Assembly: GCA_017425245.1 (NCBI GenBank)
Contig: JAFOOX010000044.1
Span: 62,001 to 126,000, forward strand
Origin: Gammaproteobacteria bacterium
Lineage (GTDB): Bacteria > Pseudomonadota > Gammaproteobacteria > Enterobacterales > Neiellaceae
Direction of reading: 5' to 3'
DNA length: 64,000 bases
Made by a program: the position numbers and the translations under genes. The notes under the pieces are model-generated. The model did no database searches. It saw only the letters and a list, made by a program, of their open reading frames with translations, and was not told the DNA's origin. This document shows positions 19,323 to 29,039 of the stretch, one piece after another; within the stretch, counting starts at the first letter, position 1; each line of letters begins with the position of its first letter.

Positions 19323-20681
19323 ATGGCGGAACGCATCGACCAGGAACAGGCCCTGCAACATCTGCAGGAGATCCGCCGCGCCCTTGATGGCGGCATGTTT
19401 GTCCATGTGCGCCGTATGCTCGGCGCCATGCGCCCCGCTGACCTCGCCCTGCTGCTCGAATCCTCGCCGCCCAAAGCCCGTACCGTGCTGTGGCAGCTGG
19501 TTGACCCCGATCTCTACGGCGACATCCTCGAAGAGCTGTCTGAGGATGTGAAGGACAGCCTGCTCAAGCTGCTTGACCCGGAGCTGGTGGCGGCGGCCAC
19601 CGAAGGGATGGACACCGACGATCTGGCCTACGTGCTGCGCGGCCTGCCGGACCGGGTCTATGACGAAGTGCTGGAATCGATGGACCATCAGGATCGGCAG
19701 CGGGTGCAACAGGCCCTCTCTTGGCCGGAATACAGCGCCGGCACCCTGATGAGCACCGACACCGTCACCCTGCGTGCCGATGTGACGGTGGACGTGGTGC
19801 TGCGCTATCTGCGCATGCGCGGTGAACTGCCGGAAGCCACCGACGCGCTCTATGTGGTCGACCACGACGACCGGCTGGTGGGCGAGGTCAAACTGATCAC
19901 CCTGCTCACCGTTAATCCGGCCAGCAGCGTTGGCGACATCATGAGTCCGTATCATGAGGGCATCGCTCCAGAGATGGATCAGTCAGAGGTCGCCCAGCTG
20001 TTCGAGCGGCGCAACTGGATCTCGGCACCGGTGGTCTCGGACGACGGCAAACTGCTGGGCCGTATCACCATCGATGACGTGGTGGATGTGATCCGCGAAG
20101 ACGCCGAACACTCGATGATGAGCATGGCCGGTCTCGACGACGAAGAGGACACCTTCGCCCCGGTGCTTAAATCAACCCGGCGCCGCGCCGTCTGGCTGGG
20201 GATCAACCTGGCCACCGCCATTCTCGCCGCCGCCGTCTCCAACCTGTTTGAAGGGGTGCTGGAAAAGCTGGCCACGGTCGCGGTGTTGATGACCATCGTG
20301 CCGTCAATGGGCGGCATCGCCGGCAACCAGACCCTGACCCTGGTGATCCGCGGTATCGCCCTTGGTCACGTCGGCGACGCCAACGCCCGCTGGCTGATCG
20401 GCAAGGAGGCGCTGGTCGGGCTGCTCAACGGCCTGATGTGGGCGGTATTTATCGCCGTGGTGGTGGCGGTGTGGAAGCAGGACTGGCTGCTGGGGGTGAT
20501 CATCGCCTTCGCCATGTTCATGAACCTGCTGGTCGCTGGCGTGTCGGGGGTGATGATCCCGCTGGTGATGAAGCGCTTCAATATCGACCCCGCCCTTGCT
20601 GGCGGGGTGGTGCTAACCACCATCACCGACGTGGTCGGGCTGGTGGCCTTTCTCGGAACGGCAACGCTGCTGCTGGTCTAG
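19323..20681 (+). CDS. mgtE: Magnesium transporter MgtE
   Basis: The 452-residue magnesium channel has an acidic N-terminal helical domain (about 1-125), two CBS domains that sense Mg2+ (about 130-255), a connecting helix and five membrane helices in the C-terminal third. The conserved MTIVPSMGGIAGNQTLTLVIRG and the final LAGGVVLTTITDVVGLVAFLG helix line the pore in this family. It follows ptsO in the same direction with 92 bases between. Its 3' end meets pmbA head-on with 3 bases between. Confidence 0.95.
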   Translation: MAERIDQEQALQHLQEIRRALDGGMFVHVRRMLGAMRPADLALLLESSPPKARTVLWQLVDPDLYGDILEELSEDVKDSLLKLLDPELVAAATEGMDTDDLAYVLRGLPDRVYDEVLESMDHQDRQRVQQALSWPEYSAGTLMSTDTVTLRADVTVDVVLRYLRMRGELPEATDALYVVDHDDRLVGEVKLITLLTVNPASSVGDIMSPYHEGIAPEMDQSEVAQLFERRNWISAPVVSDDGKLLGRITIDDVVDVIREDAEHSMMSMAGLDDEEDTFAPVLKSTRRRAVWLGINLATAILAAAVSNLFEGVLEKLATVAVLMTIVPSMGGIAGNQTLTLVIRGIALGHVGDANARWLIGKEALVGLLNGLMWAVFIAVVVAVWKQDWLLGVIIAFAMFMNLLVAGVSGVMIPLVMKRFNIDPALAGGVVLTTITDVVGLVAFLGTATLLLV

Positions 20682-20684
20682 CGC

Positions 20685-22028
20685 TTAACTGCCGGCGATG
20701 GTCAGGCCATCCACCAGCACGGAACCGGTGTGGATGGTGTAGCGCGGATCGCGATCGCCACCCACCGCCACAATGCGCCGGTAGATATCACGCAGATTGC
20801 CAGCAATGGTGATCTCGCTGACCGGATACTGGATCTCGCCGTTCTCGACATAGAAGCCAGCCGCCCCGCGCGAGTAATCGCCGGTGACGATATTCACCCC
20901 CTGCCCCATCACCTCGGTCACCAGTACCCCGGTGCCCATGCGTTTGAGCAGTTCGCGCTGACTCTCGCCGGTGGTCGAGACATACCAGTTGTGAATGCCC
21001 CCGGCATGGCCGGTCGGCTCCATCTTCAGACGGCGGGCGGCATAACTGTTGAGCAGGTAGGAGAGCAGTTCGCCATTCTCCACCAGCATGCGATCGACGG
21101 TCGCCACCCCTTCGTGGTCGAAGGCAGCACTGCCCAGCGCACGGTGGATATGGGGGCGCTCGTCTATCGAGAAAAACTGGGGAAAGATGGTCTTGCCGAG
21201 ACTGTCGGTCAAAAAGCTGCTCTGGCGATAGAGTGAACCACCGCTGATCGCTTGGGCCAGATGGCCAAACAGCCCCACCGCCACCTCTGGTGCAAACAGC
21301 ACCGGCAGTTTGCCGGTAGCCAGCGTGCGGCTGCCCAGGCGGCGTACGGTGCGCTCGCCCGCATCACGCCCTACCCGCTCCGGCGACAGCAGATCACGCG
21401 GATCGCGGGCGACGGTAAAGCCGTAATCGCGCTCCATCGCACCGTCCTGCTCGCTGATCACGCTGCAACTCAGGCTGTGGCGCGACGACAGGTAACCCCC
21501 GACGAAGCCATTGGAGTTGCCATAGGCGCGCAAACCATCATGGCTGCTGAAGGTCGCCCCTTCGGAATTGACGATGCGGCCGTCCACCGCCAACGCCGTG
21601 CGCTCGCAGCGCTGGGTCAGCTCAATCGCCTCGTCAACGCTGACCGCCCACGGCTGGAACAGATCCAGATCCGCCGGCTGGCGAGCCAGAAAACGACGCT
21701 CCGCCAGACCATGGCAGGGGTCAGCCGAGGTCAGGCGGGCAATATGCAGTGCTGCCGCCACCGTATCGGCCAAGGCTTCGCTGGTCAGCTCACTGGTCGA
21801 GGCCGAGCCTTTCTGCTGGCCAATATAAACAGTGATGCCCAGAGCACCATCATGGTTGTGTTCCAGGGTTTCAATGGCATCATTGCGGCAGCTGACCGAC
21901 AGCCCGCACTGGCGGCTGACCGCCACCTCAGCGGCCGAGGCACCGCTGGCCTGGGCGAGGGCCAGGGCATCGGCAATTGCCTGCTGATAGCGTTCAAGCT
22001 GCGCCTGCATTGGATGATCAACGGCCAT
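20685..22028 (-). CDS. pmbA: Metalloprotease-like protein PmbA (TldE)
   Basis: The 447-residue PmbA/TldE subunit acts with TldD as a heterodimeric protease that matures peptides such as microcins and degrades the CcdA antitoxin. The sequence has the family's FDHEGVATVDRMLVENGELLSYL and GAAGFYVENGEIQYPVSEITIAGN segments. PmbA lacks the catalytic metal-binding HExxxH of TldD, and none is seen here. It is convergent with mgtE and divergent from rpsU. Confidence 0.93.
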   Translation of the reverse strand: MAVDHPMQAQLERYQQAIADALALAQASGASAAEVAVSRQCGLSVSCRNDAIETLEHNHDGALGITVYIGQQKGSASTSELTSEALADTVAAALHIARLTSADPCHGLAERRFLARQPADLDLFQPWAVSVDEAIELTQRCERTALAVDGRIVNSEGATFSSHDGLRAYGNSNGFVGGYLSSRHSLSCSVISEQDGAMERDYGFTVARDPRDLLSPERVGRDAGERTVRRLGSRTLATGKLPVLFAPEVAVGLFGHLAQAISGGSLYRQSSFLTDSLGKTIFPQFFSIDERPHIHRALGSAAFDHEGVATVDRMLVENGELLSYLLNSYAARRLKMEPTGHAGGIHNWYVSTTGESQRELLKRMGTGVLVTEVMGQGVNIVTGDYSRGAAGFYVENGEIQYPVSEITIAGNLRDIYRRIVAVGGDRDPRYTIHTGSVLVDGLTIAGS

Positions 22029-22152
22029 CTGTTGCCCTCATGACGTCACGGCTGGTCTGGCCACCGATTCTACCGAAAGTGAGGGGTAGAGGCGACGGCG
22101 ATCACCGTAGATCAAAGGATCGCCACTGCGATCATCCGTCGATCTTCTGGCT

Positions 22153-22181
22153 TTACTTTGGCCAGATGGCTGAACTACAAT
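22153..22181 (+). promoter_or_regulatory. Promoter of the rpsU-dnaG-rpoD operon
   Basis: TTACTT (22153-22158) and TACAAT (22176-22181) are separated by 17 bases, about 70 bases before the rpsU start codon. This is a moderate sigma-70 match in the expected place. Confidence 0.55.
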
Positions 22182-22252
22182 CACGCACCCTGTTGGAACC
22201 CGTGCGGCATGGCCCGCACCCGTTGACCGAAAACCTCTGAGGTGAGTGGCAA

Positions 22253-22468
22253 ATGCCTGTAGTGAAAGTCCGTGACAACGAGCCCTTCGACGTAGCACTG
22301 CGTCGCTTTAAGCGTTCTTGTGAAAAAGCTGGTGTGCTGTCTGAAGTACGCAGCCGCGAGTTCTATGAAAAGCCGACTTGGGAACGCAAGCGCAAGAAAG
22401 CAGCTGCTGTAAAGCGTCACCTGAAGAAACTGTCGCGCGAAAACATGCGTCGTACCCGCCTCTACTAA
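22253..22468 (+). CDS. rpsU: 30S ribosomal protein S21
   Basis: The 71-residue S21 is a late-binding small-subunit protein involved in start-site selection. The sequence [27 protein letters not shown] and the basic C terminus [10 protein letters not shown] are essentially those of enterobacterial S21. A GAGGTGAG-type site precedes the ATG. It is first gene of the macromolecular synthesis operon and is followed by a hairpin that would limit dnaG expression. Confidence 0.98.
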   Translation: MPVVKVRDNEPFDVALRRFKRSCEKAGVLSEVRSREFYEKPTWERKRKKAAAVKRHLKKLSRENMRRTRLY

Positions 22469-22520
22469 GAGGTGCGCTGTTGCCTTAAGTAACGGGCAAC
22501 GGTGTGGTGAACGCAGTCAG

Positions 22521-22546
22521 AAAGCCGTGCTTGTTCACGGCTTTTT
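22521..22546 (+). terminator. Terminator/attenuator between rpsU and dnaG
   Basis: AAAGCCGTG and CACGGCTTT form a 9-bp stem with a 6-base loop, followed by a T-run (CTTTTTG). A hairpin at this place is known in E. coli to let rpsU be made in excess over dnaG and rpoD. Confidence 0.85.
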
Positions 22547-22576
22547 GCATTGCGGCTAGCTGAGCGGGAGCAACAG

Positions 22577-24355
22577 ATGGCGGGACGCATTCCTCGCGAA
22601 TTCATCGACGATCTGATTGCCCGGGTTGATCTGGTCAGCCTGATCGATGGTCGCGTGCGCCTGAAAAAGGCCGGCAAGAACTACAGCGCCTGCTGCCCCT
22701 TTCATAACGAAAAGACCCCCTCCTTCACCGTCAGCCGCGAAAAGCAGTTCTACCACTGCTTTGGCTGCGGCGCCCACGGCAACGCCCTCGACTTCCTGAT
22801 GAACTACGAACGCCTCGACTTTGTCGACGCGGTCGAGGAGCTAGCCGGTCAGATGGGGCTGGAAGTTCCGCGCGAACAGAGCAGCGGCGGCAGCGCCGTC
22901 AGCAGTGGCGCCGACCGCCAGCTGCGCAAGGAGGGCCACAACCTGATGGAGGCGATCGCCCGCTTCTATCAGGCGCAGCTGCGTCAGCACCCCGACCACC
23001 CAACCGTGATCGCCTATCTCAAACAGCGCGGACTCGACGGCACCACCGCCAAGAAATGGGAGCTGGGTTACGCACCGCCGGAATGGGACGCCCTGCTCAA
23101 GGTGTTCGGCCAGAGCGAAGACGCCCGCCAGCAGCTGGTGCAGTTGGGGATGCTGACCCGTAATGACAACGGCAAGCTCTACGACCGCTTCCGCGGCCGG
23201 CTGATGTTCACCATCCGCGACAAACGCGGCAAGGTGTGCGGCTTCGGCGGGCGGGTGATGGCGGCCGACAGTGGCCCCAAATATCTCAACTCGCCGGAAA
23301 CCCCACTGTTTCACAAAGGGCTGGAGCTCTACGGCCTGCACCAGCTGAAACAGGCGCACCCGGAACCACAACAGGTGATCGTGGTTGAGGGCTACATGGA
23401 TGTGGTGGCCCTGTCGCAGCACGGGGTGGACAACGCCGTCGCCTCCCTCGGCACCTCCACCACTCGCGAACAGCTGCAGCTGCTGTCACGCCTCACCGAT
23501 ACCATCATCTTCTGTTATGACGGTGACAACGCCGGCCGCGACGCCGCCTGGCGAGCGCTGGAAAACGCCATGCCGATCATGCGCGACGGCCTGCAACTGC
23601 GTTTTGCCTTCCTGCCGGATGGCGATGATCCTGATTCGCTGGTCAAACGCGATGGCGCCGACGCCTTTCATGCCGAGCTGGCCAAAGCCCAAGGGTTGAC
23701 CGACTTTTTCTTTAGTGCCCTGTGGCGCCAGGTTGATGGCACCAGCGCCGAAGGGCGGACCAAGCTGGTCCAGCTGGCCCAACCGCTGCTGGATCAGATG
23801 CCGGAGTGCGCCATGCGCACCTTGATGCGCGATCAGCTGGCCAGCCGCGTTGGCCTGTCGGCTCAGCAGCTGCCCAAGGCCGCCACCAGCAATAAACCGC
23901 CAAGCCCCAAGAGCGGCGGCCACAAGCGGCTGACCCCGGTGCGCACCGCCATCACCCTGCTGATCCAGGCACCAGAACTGGCCCGCCTGCCCACGGTCAC
24001 GGCACTGGCGGCAACCGGCGCCTTTCGCGCTCTCCAGCTGGCCGGTGCCGAGCTGTTGCAGCAGCTGCTCGACTATGCCTGCCAGCAGCCGCTAACCACC
24101 GGCAGCCTGCTCGAGCAGTTCCGCGACAGCCCTCACCACAAGCCGCTGGCCACGCTTGCCGCCCAGCCACTGCCAGGCAGCGATGAGGAGTTGCAGCAGG
24201 TGTTGATCGACACTCTGGAGAAGCTGCTTACTTTTTATCTGGAGCAACGGCAGGAGGCACTGCTGGCCAAGGCCCGTCAGGGCACTCTGGATGATCACGA
24301 CAAAGCCGAACTGTCTGCCCTGCTGGAAGAAACCAAGCGCCGAGCTGTGCGCTAG
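22577..24355 (+). CDS. dnaG: DNA primase
   Basis: The 592-residue primase makes RNA primers at the replication fork. The start MAGRIPREFIDDLI is set by the conserved N terminus and a GGGAG site upstream. The CHC2 zinc-binding domain uses C40, H43, C61 and C64. The TOPRIM catalytic core includes VVEGYMDVVAL and CYDGDNAGRDA. A C-terminal helical domain, which binds the DnaB helicase in the family, follows a Lys/Pro-rich linker. Confidence 0.97.
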   Translation: MAGRIPREFIDDLIARVDLVSLIDGRVRLKKAGKNYSACCPFHNEKTPSFTVSREKQFYHCFGCGAHGNALDFLMNYERLDFVDAVEELAGQMGLEVPREQSSGGSAVSSGADRQLRKEGHNLMEAIARFYQAQLRQHPDHPTVIAYLKQRGLDGTTAKKWELGYAPPEWDALLKVFGQSEDARQQLVQLGMLTRNDNGKLYDRFRGRLMFTIRDKRGKVCGFGGRVMAADSGPKYLNSPETPLFHKGLELYGLHQLKQAHPEPQQVIVVEGYMDVVALSQHGVDNAVASLGTSTTREQLQLLSRLTDTIIFCYDGDNAGRDAAWRALENAMPIMRDGLQLRFAFLPDGDDPDSLVKRDGADAFHAELAKAQGLTDFFFSALWRQVDGTSAEGRTKLVQLAQPLLDQMPECAMRTLMRDQLASRVGLSAQQLPKAATSNKPPSPKSGGHKRLTPVRTAITLLIQAPELARLPTVTALAATGAFRALQLAGAELLQQLLDYACQQPLTTGSLLEQFRDSPHHKPLATLAAQPLPGSDEELQQVLIDTLEKLLTFYLEQRQEALLAKARQGTLDDHDKAELSALLEETKRRAVR

Positions 24356-24445
24356 CGTCCCCCTCTGGCTTGTGCTAGACTTCCGCGCTTCGTTTCGCCC
24401 GCGCTTGCGCGGCCTGTATCACGTTTCATGCGGAATTAAGGTCTT

Positions 24446-26293
24446 ATGGAGCAAAACCCCCAGTCGCAGCTCAAGGCCCTGATTGCCAAGGGCAAGGAGC
24501 AAGGCTTCCTGACCTTTGCCGAGGTCAATGATCACCTGCCCCAGGAGATCGTCGACTCCGATCAGATCGAAGACATCATCGCCATGATCAATGACATGGG
24601 GATTCAGGTCTTCGAGGTAGCCCCGGATCCGGACTCCATCCTGCTGGCCGACGCCACCACCGATGAAGATGTTGCCGAAGCTGCGGTACAGGCCCTGTCC
24701 ACCGTAGACGCTGAACTGGGTCGGACCACCGATCCGGTGCGCATGTACATGCGTGAAATGGGCACAGTCGAACTGCTCACCCGTGAAGGTGAGATCGACA
24801 TTGCCAAGCGCATCGAAGAGGGGATCAACGAAGTTCAGGGGTCGGTCGCCGAATACCCGGAAGCGATCTCCTACATCCTCGACCAGTTTGATCGCTATCA
24901 GGCTGGCGACATGCGCCTGTCCGAGATCATCAGTGCCTTTGTCGATCCCAACGCTGTCGACGTACCGCCTGCCGCCACCCATGTCGGTTCTGAGCTGTCG
25001 AGCGAAGCGCTGGCTGACGAAGACAACGACGGTAGCGACGACGAAGAAGCCGAGAGCAGCGAAGATACTGCCGAAGATACCGGCATCGATCCTGAGCTGG
25101 CCAAGGCTAACTTTGATGCCCTGCGTGAACGTTATGAGCATGCCCGCGCCACCATCAATGCCCAGGGTCGCCAGTCACCGCTGACCCAACAGGCAGTGAG
25201 TGAGCTGGGCGAGTTCTTTAAGCAGTTCCGGCTGGTGCCCAAGCAGTTCGACAAGCTGGTCGAACTGATGCGCGAGATGATGAACAAGGTGCGTTCCCAG
25301 GAGCGCATCATCATGAAGGTCTGTATCGAGCGTGGTGACATGCCGAAGAAGACCTTCGCCCAGTGCTTCGCTGGCAAAGAGACCAGTCCAGCCTGGATCG
25401 GCGAGCAGATCGCCGCCGGCAAGAAATGGTCAAAGCGCATGGACGAGCACCGCGAAGAGCTGGAACGCTGCGTCGCCAAACTCAAAACCATTGAAGAAGA
25501 GACCGGTCTGCCGATCTCGCGCATCAAGGACATCAACCGCCGCATGTCGCTGGGCGAGGCCAAAGCCCGCCGCGCCAAGAAGGAGATGGTTGAGGCCAAC
25601 CTGCGTCTGGTGATCTCGATCGCCAAGAAATACACCAACCGGGGCCTGCAATTCCTCGACCTGATTCAGGAAGGCAACATCGGCCTGATGAAGGCGGTGG
25701 ATAAGTTCGAATACCGTCGCGGCTACAAGTTCTCGACCTATGCCACCTGGTGGATCCGTCAGGCGATTACCCGTTCGATCGCCGATCAGGCGCGCACCAT
25801 CCGTATCCCGGTGCACATGATCGAGACCATCAACAAGCTCAACCGTATCTCCCGCCAGATGCTGCAGGAGATGGGCCGTGAACCGACTCCGGACGAGTTG
25901 GCCGAACGGATGCAGATGCCTGAGGACAAGATCCGCAAGGTGCTGAAGATCGCCAAAGAGCCAATTTCGATGGAAACCCCGATCGGTGACGACGAGGATT
26001 CGCATCTGGGCGACTTCATTGAGGACAACACCATGGAGCTGCCGGCCGATTCGGCCACCATGGAGAGCCTCAAGGCTGCCACCCGTGAAGTGCTGGCTGG
26101 TCTCACTGCCCGCGAAGCCAAAGTACTGCGCATGCGTTTCGGCATCGACATGAACACCGACCACACCCTTGAGGAAGTGGGCAAGCAGTTCGATGTCACC
26201 CGTGAACGTATCCGCCAGATTGAGGCCAAGGCGCTGCGCAAGCTGCGTCACCCGTCGCGCTCGGAAGTGCTGCGCAGCTTCCTCGACGACTAA
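24446..26293 (+). CDS. rpoD: RNA polymerase sigma-70 factor (RpoD)
   Basis: The 615-residue housekeeping sigma factor contains region 1.1 (residues 1-80), region 1.2 ([16 protein letters not shown]), an acidic non-conserved insert (about 175-215), region 2 with the RpoD box and -10 recognition ([17 protein letters not shown]), region 3, and region 4 with the -35 recognition HTH ([24 protein letters not shown]). Start and end match the family. It ends the rpsU-dnaG-rpoD operon. Confidence 0.98.
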   Translation: MEQNPQSQLKALIAKGKEQGFLTFAEVNDHLPQEIVDSDQIEDIIAMINDMGIQVFEVAPDPDSILLADATTDEDVAEAAVQALSTVDAELGRTTDPVRMYMREMGTVELLTREGEIDIAKRIEEGINEVQGSVAEYPEAISYILDQFDRYQAGDMRLSEIISAFVDPNAVDVPPAATHVGSELSSEALADEDNDGSDDEEAESSEDTAEDTGIDPELAKANFDALRERYEHARATINAQGRQSPLTQQAVSELGEFFKQFRLVPKQFDKLVELMREMMNKVRSQERIIMKVCIERGDMPKKTFAQCFAGKETSPAWIGEQIAAGKKWSKRMDEHREELERCVAKLKTIEEETGLPISRIKDINRRMSLGEAKARRAKKEMVEANLRLVISIAKKYTNRGLQFLDLIQEGNIGLMKAVDKFEYRRGYKFSTYATWWIRQAITRSIADQARTIRIPVHMIETINKLNRISRQMLQEMGREPTPDELAERMQMPEDKIRKVLKIAKEPISMETPIGDDEDSHLGDFIEDNTMELPADSATMESLKAATREVLAGLTAREAKVLRMRFGIDMNTDHTLEEVGKQFDVTRERIRQIEAKALRKLRHPSRSEVLRSFLDD

Positions 26294-26312
26294 CAGGTCG
26301 CCGCCCGATATG

Positions 26313-26341
26313 ACAAAGCCCGCATGATGCGGGCTTTGTTG
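26313..26341 (+). terminator. Rho-independent terminator after rpoD
   Basis: ACAAAGCCCGCA and TGCGGGCTTTGT form a 12-bp stem with a 3-base loop, 20 bases past the rpoD stop. The A-T base pairs at the stem foot make it usable from both sides, serving also the convergent gene at 26360-26932. Confidence 0.85.
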
Positions 26342-26359
26342 TTGATGGGGACTCAGCAG

Positions 26360-26932
26360 TTAGTCGTTGCCGCTGCTCAGCAGCAGTTTGCTCCACTGTT
26401 CGACCAGTTCGCTACGGCCCTGCTGCTGGGCGGCGGTCAGCGCAAAAGGCACAACCCAGGCGCGGGCAGGGGCTGGCGTGGCCACAAAACCAGGATCGGC
26501 CAGCAAGCTCTCGAACAGTGCCAACCCCTGGCTGTGAGTGCCAAAAAACTCAGGCACCGAAGTCAGAGTGGCGGCGGCAATGGCGTTAATGTAATCACCC
26601 TCGCGCAGCCCTTGATGCTGACGCGCCAGCTGCTCGTCACCCGTTGCCGCCAGCGCCTGGCGGATCAGGGTCAGCCCCTCTTGGGTAAAGCGTCCGGCGG
26701 TTGCCGGATCACGCGCCTCACGCCCCATCAGGGTGCGAGCCGAACCGGCATAGACCAGTGTTAACGGATCGGCGCCAGCGCTCGCCAGCGACTGGCTGAG
26801 ACTGGCATAGGCGTTGGCCGCAGCCCCTGCCTCGCCACGAGTGGCCTTGAGGTAGAGATCGACCTGCTGCGGCTCAACCGCCAGCGCTGCACTGCTCAGG
26901 GACAACAGGGTCATCATGGTCAGGATTTTCAT
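26360..26932 (-). CDS. Small secreted protein, probable target of the adjacent two-component system
   Basis: I do not recognise this 190-residue protein. The start at MKILTMMTLLSLSS gives a signal peptide (cleaved after ALA, residue 18) and follows a GGAGGAG site. The mature part is Ala/Leu-rich, looks all-helical and has no Cys, suggesting a soluble periplasmic TPR-like or helical-bundle protein. GCGACCAA-type repeats spaced by 20 bases lie 69 bases upstream, the same arrangement as before the LytS-type kinase gene. I infer that the LytTR regulator encoded just upstream controls it. Confidence 0.8.
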   Translation of the reverse strand: MKILTMMTLLSLSSAALAVEPQQVDLYLKATRGEAGAAANAYASLSQSLASAGADPLTLVYAGSARTLMGREARDPATAGRFTQEGLTLIRQALAATGDEQLARQHQGLREGDYINAIAAATLTSVPEFFGTHSQGLALFESLLADPGFVATPAPARAWVVPFALTAAQQQGRSELVEQWSKLLLSSGND

Positions 26933-27000
26933 CGTGTGCTCCTCCTTGGGTTGTGGCACAGATGCAGTCTGACCAGCGTGCGCTGGCGAAACTGGCCGAT

Positions 27001-27028
27001 GCGACCAATGGTCATCTGCGGCGATAAA
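27001..27028 (-). promoter_or_regulatory. Putative LytTR-regulator binding site before the secreted-protein gene
   Basis: GCGACCAA at 27001 and GCGATAAA at 27021 are 20 bases apart. The stretch GCGACCAATGGTCATC is nearly the same as one at 28909 before the kinase gene. LytTR-domain regulators bind direct repeats about two helical turns apart, so this is a likely operator. Confidence 0.55.
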
Positions 27029-27054
27029 CGGCAGCTGCCGGGCTCAGCAGCGCA

Positions 27055-27080
27055 AACAAAAACAGCGCCCGGAGGCGCTG
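27055..27080 (-). terminator. Terminator after the LytTR regulator gene
   Basis: On the minus strand CAGCGCC and GGCGCTG form a stem with a 4-base loop, followed by TTTTTG. It lies 18 bases past the regulator stop codon and separates the kinase-regulator operon from the secreted-protein gene. Confidence 0.75.
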
Positions 27081-27097
27081 CTGGATTCTGCCAACCC

Positions 27098-27865
27098 TTA
27101 CATCTGCTTGAACAACCCCTGACAGGCACGGCTGACTGCCAGCTTCACCCCAGACTGATGCAGATGAACAAACATCCGCCCAGCCAGATCCCGGCTGACC
27201 CGCTGAATGGCCGCGACCCGCACGATGGTGCTGCGGTGGATCTGCCAGAACAGAGAAGCGTCCAGCTTCGTCAGCAGCTCCTTGAGGGGCAACCGCATCA
27301 GAAAACAGCCGCTGGCGGTGTAAACGCTGGTGTATTTGTCCTCGGCCTGAAAGTAGCTCACCTCGGCCACATCGAGCAGCAGGGTCTCCTCTCCTTTGGC
27401 CACCCGCAGCCAACGCAATGACGGCGCTACCGCCGGCGCCGGCAGTTGGCCCAGCGCCGCCAGCAACGCCGCCAGTTGCTGTTGTTCGGGAGGGGTACTG
27501 GATGGCGCTGCAGCCAGCAGCCGGGCCCGGGTCTGCAGTAGCCGCTCATCACTCACCGGCTTGAGCAGGTAATCAGCAGCGGCCAGTTCGAAGGCGCGCA
27601 CCGCATGCTCATCAAAGGCGGTAACAAACACCAGCTTCGGCGGCCGGGGCAACGCCGGCAGGCGGGCCGCCAGTTGCAAACCATCCATGCCGGGCATGCG
27701 AATATCGAGAAACAGCAGATCCGGCTGCAGCACCTCAAGCAACTGCCAGCCACTGTCACCATCACCGGCCTTGCCGACCACCTCCAGCTCCGGCCACAGA
27801 TCGGCCAGCCGCTGATCCAGATGGTGACGCAGCAGTGGTTCGTCATCGACGATCAGGGCGCGCAT
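27098..27865 (-). CDS. LytTR-family response regulator
   Basis: The 255-residue response regulator has a receiver domain (residues 1-120) with the acidic pocket VDDEP and phospho-acceptor D54 (LFLDIRMPGMDG), and a C-terminal LytTR DNA-binding domain (about 150-250; EVSYFQAEDKYTSVYTASG and FWQIHRSTIVRVAAIQRV). This is the LytR/YehT/YpdB class. Its start overlaps the 3' end of the sensor kinase gene, so the two form an operon. Likely targets are the two promoters with the 20-bp-spaced GCGACCAA repeats. Confidence 0.92.
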   Translation of the reverse strand: MRALIVDDEPLLRHHLDQRLADLWPELEVVGKAGDGDSGWQLLEVLQPDLLFLDIRMPGMDGLQLAARLPALPRPPKLVFVTAFDEHAVRAFELAAADYLLKPVSDERLLQTRARLLAAAPSSTPPEQQQLAALLAALGQLPAPAVAPSLRWLRVAKGEETLLLDVAEVSYFQAEDKYTSVYTASGCFLMRLPLKELLTKLDASLFWQIHRSTIVRVAAIQRVSRDLAGRMFVHLHQSGVKLAVSRACQGLFKQM

Positions 27866-28842
27866 GGCACCTCCAGTTGGGCTCTTACCCCGCCTTCGGG
27901 GCGCTCGCCGAGGGTCAGGCGCCCCCGTTCACCAAACAGCGCCGCCAGACGCTGGCGGACATTGCTCAGACCAACGCCATGGCCGCTGTCGCTATGGCCA
28001 AAGCCGGCTCCGCTATCCTCGACACTGAGCAGCAGCTGGCCGTCACGGCGGCTGACAGACACGCTGATCTCGCCCCCCGCCGGCAGGGCCTCAATGCCAT
28101 GGTTGAGCGCGTTCTCCACCAGGGGCTGCAGCAGCAACGGCGGAAAGGGGGTGGCCGGGTCCACATCGGGCTGACACAGCAGCCGATAGCGCAAGCGCTC
28201 ACCCAGACGCACCTGCTGGATCGCCAGATAGGTTTCCACCAGGGTCAGCTCATCGGCCAGCGGTCTGAGCGGGTCGCGGCTGGCCACCAGACTGGTGCGC
28301 AGCAGACGGGTCAGCAGTTCAAGCAGGGCGGTCGCCCGCTGGCTGTCGCTGGCGATCAGCGCCCCCAGATTGGCCAAGGTGTTAAACAGAAAATGGGGCT
28401 CAATCTGGCTCTGCAGTGCCCGTAACTGACTCTCCGCCAGCAGCCGCTGCTGTTCAGCCGTAACCCGCGCCTGCTCTGCCAGTTGTGCCCGCAACCGCAC
28501 CTGGCTGTCGCGTGCATGAAAAAACAGGCAAAACGCACAGCCGATCAGCGAGGCCACCACCAGCATCGGCAGGCTGACCTCGGTGCCGTGACGCGCCAAC
28601 TGCCAGCTCAGAAAGGCGCCGCCGACCAGCGCCGCAGCCACACAGACCAGCAGCAACCGCCACAGGCCGAAGTCTGGCCGGTTCCAGCCCAGCAGCTGAC
28701 CCGCCATCACCGAGCAGGCCACATAGACCAAGGTGATCTGCAGATGAAACAGATAGCTGCCGGGCAGGATGGCAAATGACAGGGCAGCGGCAGCCAAGGC
28801 GATCAGCACCACTCTGACCAGCAGCAACAACCAAGTATTCAT
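27853..28842 (-). CDS. LytS/YehU-type sensor histidine kinase
   Basis: The 329-residue membrane sensor kinase has four hydrophobic segments in residues 1-110 and no obvious periplasmic sensing domain. A coiled coil (about 112-145) leads into the His_kinase domain with H150 in QIEPHFLFNTLANLG, and the HATPase domain has the N-box LVENALNHGIEAL and a GHGVGLSNVRQRL G-box. The short loops suggest it senses the membrane or a small molecule within it. The cognate regulator gene follows with overlap. Confidence 0.92.
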   Translation of the reverse strand: MNTWLLLLVRVVLIALAAAALSFAILPGSYLFHLQITLVYVACSVMAGQLLGWNRPDFGLWRLLLVCVAAALVGGAFLSWQLARHGTEVSLPMLVVASLIGCAFCLFFHARDSQVRLRAQLAEQARVTAEQQRLLAESQLRALQSQIEPHFLFNTLANLGALIASDSQRATALLELLTRLLRTSLVASRDPLRPLADELTLVETYLAIQQVRLGERLRYRLLCQPDVDPATPFPPLLLQPLVENALNHGIEALPAGGEISVSVSRRDGQLLLSVEDSGAGFGHSDSGHGVGLSNVRQRLAALFGERGRLTLGERPEGGVRAQLEVPCAP

Positions 28843-28908
28843 GATTTAACTCCATCATCGCGATTGGTACTGCAGGTTAATCGCGGCCACCATTGCCATC
28901 CCGGTGCT

Positions 28909-28956
28909 GCGACCAAGGGTCATCAGCGGCGACCAACCGCCCCTGGTGACGACCAA
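28909..28956 (-). promoter_or_regulatory. Triple 20-bp-spaced operator before the sensor kinase gene
   Basis: GCGACCAA (28909), GCGACCAA (28929) and ACGACCAA (28949) recur with an exact 20-base period, 67-114 bases before the kinase start. The phasing of about two helical turns fits LytTR dimers bound side by side, so this is probably autoregulation. Confidence 0.6.
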
Positions 28957-29015
28957 TGGTGAGACGAGAACAACAGCTTGCCAGATCAAGGCTTTTAGCG
29001 ACGAGTGCGCCCCGC

Positions 29016-29021
29016 TATAAT
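29016..29021 (+). promoter_or_regulatory. -10 box of the tRNA-Ile2 promoter
   Basis: A perfect TATAAT followed by a GC-rich discriminator (CGCGCCC) lies 18 bases before the tRNA. The -35 region (TTTTAG) is weak. Confidence 0.6.
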
Positions 29022-29039
29022 CGCGCCCGCATCCGCTTC

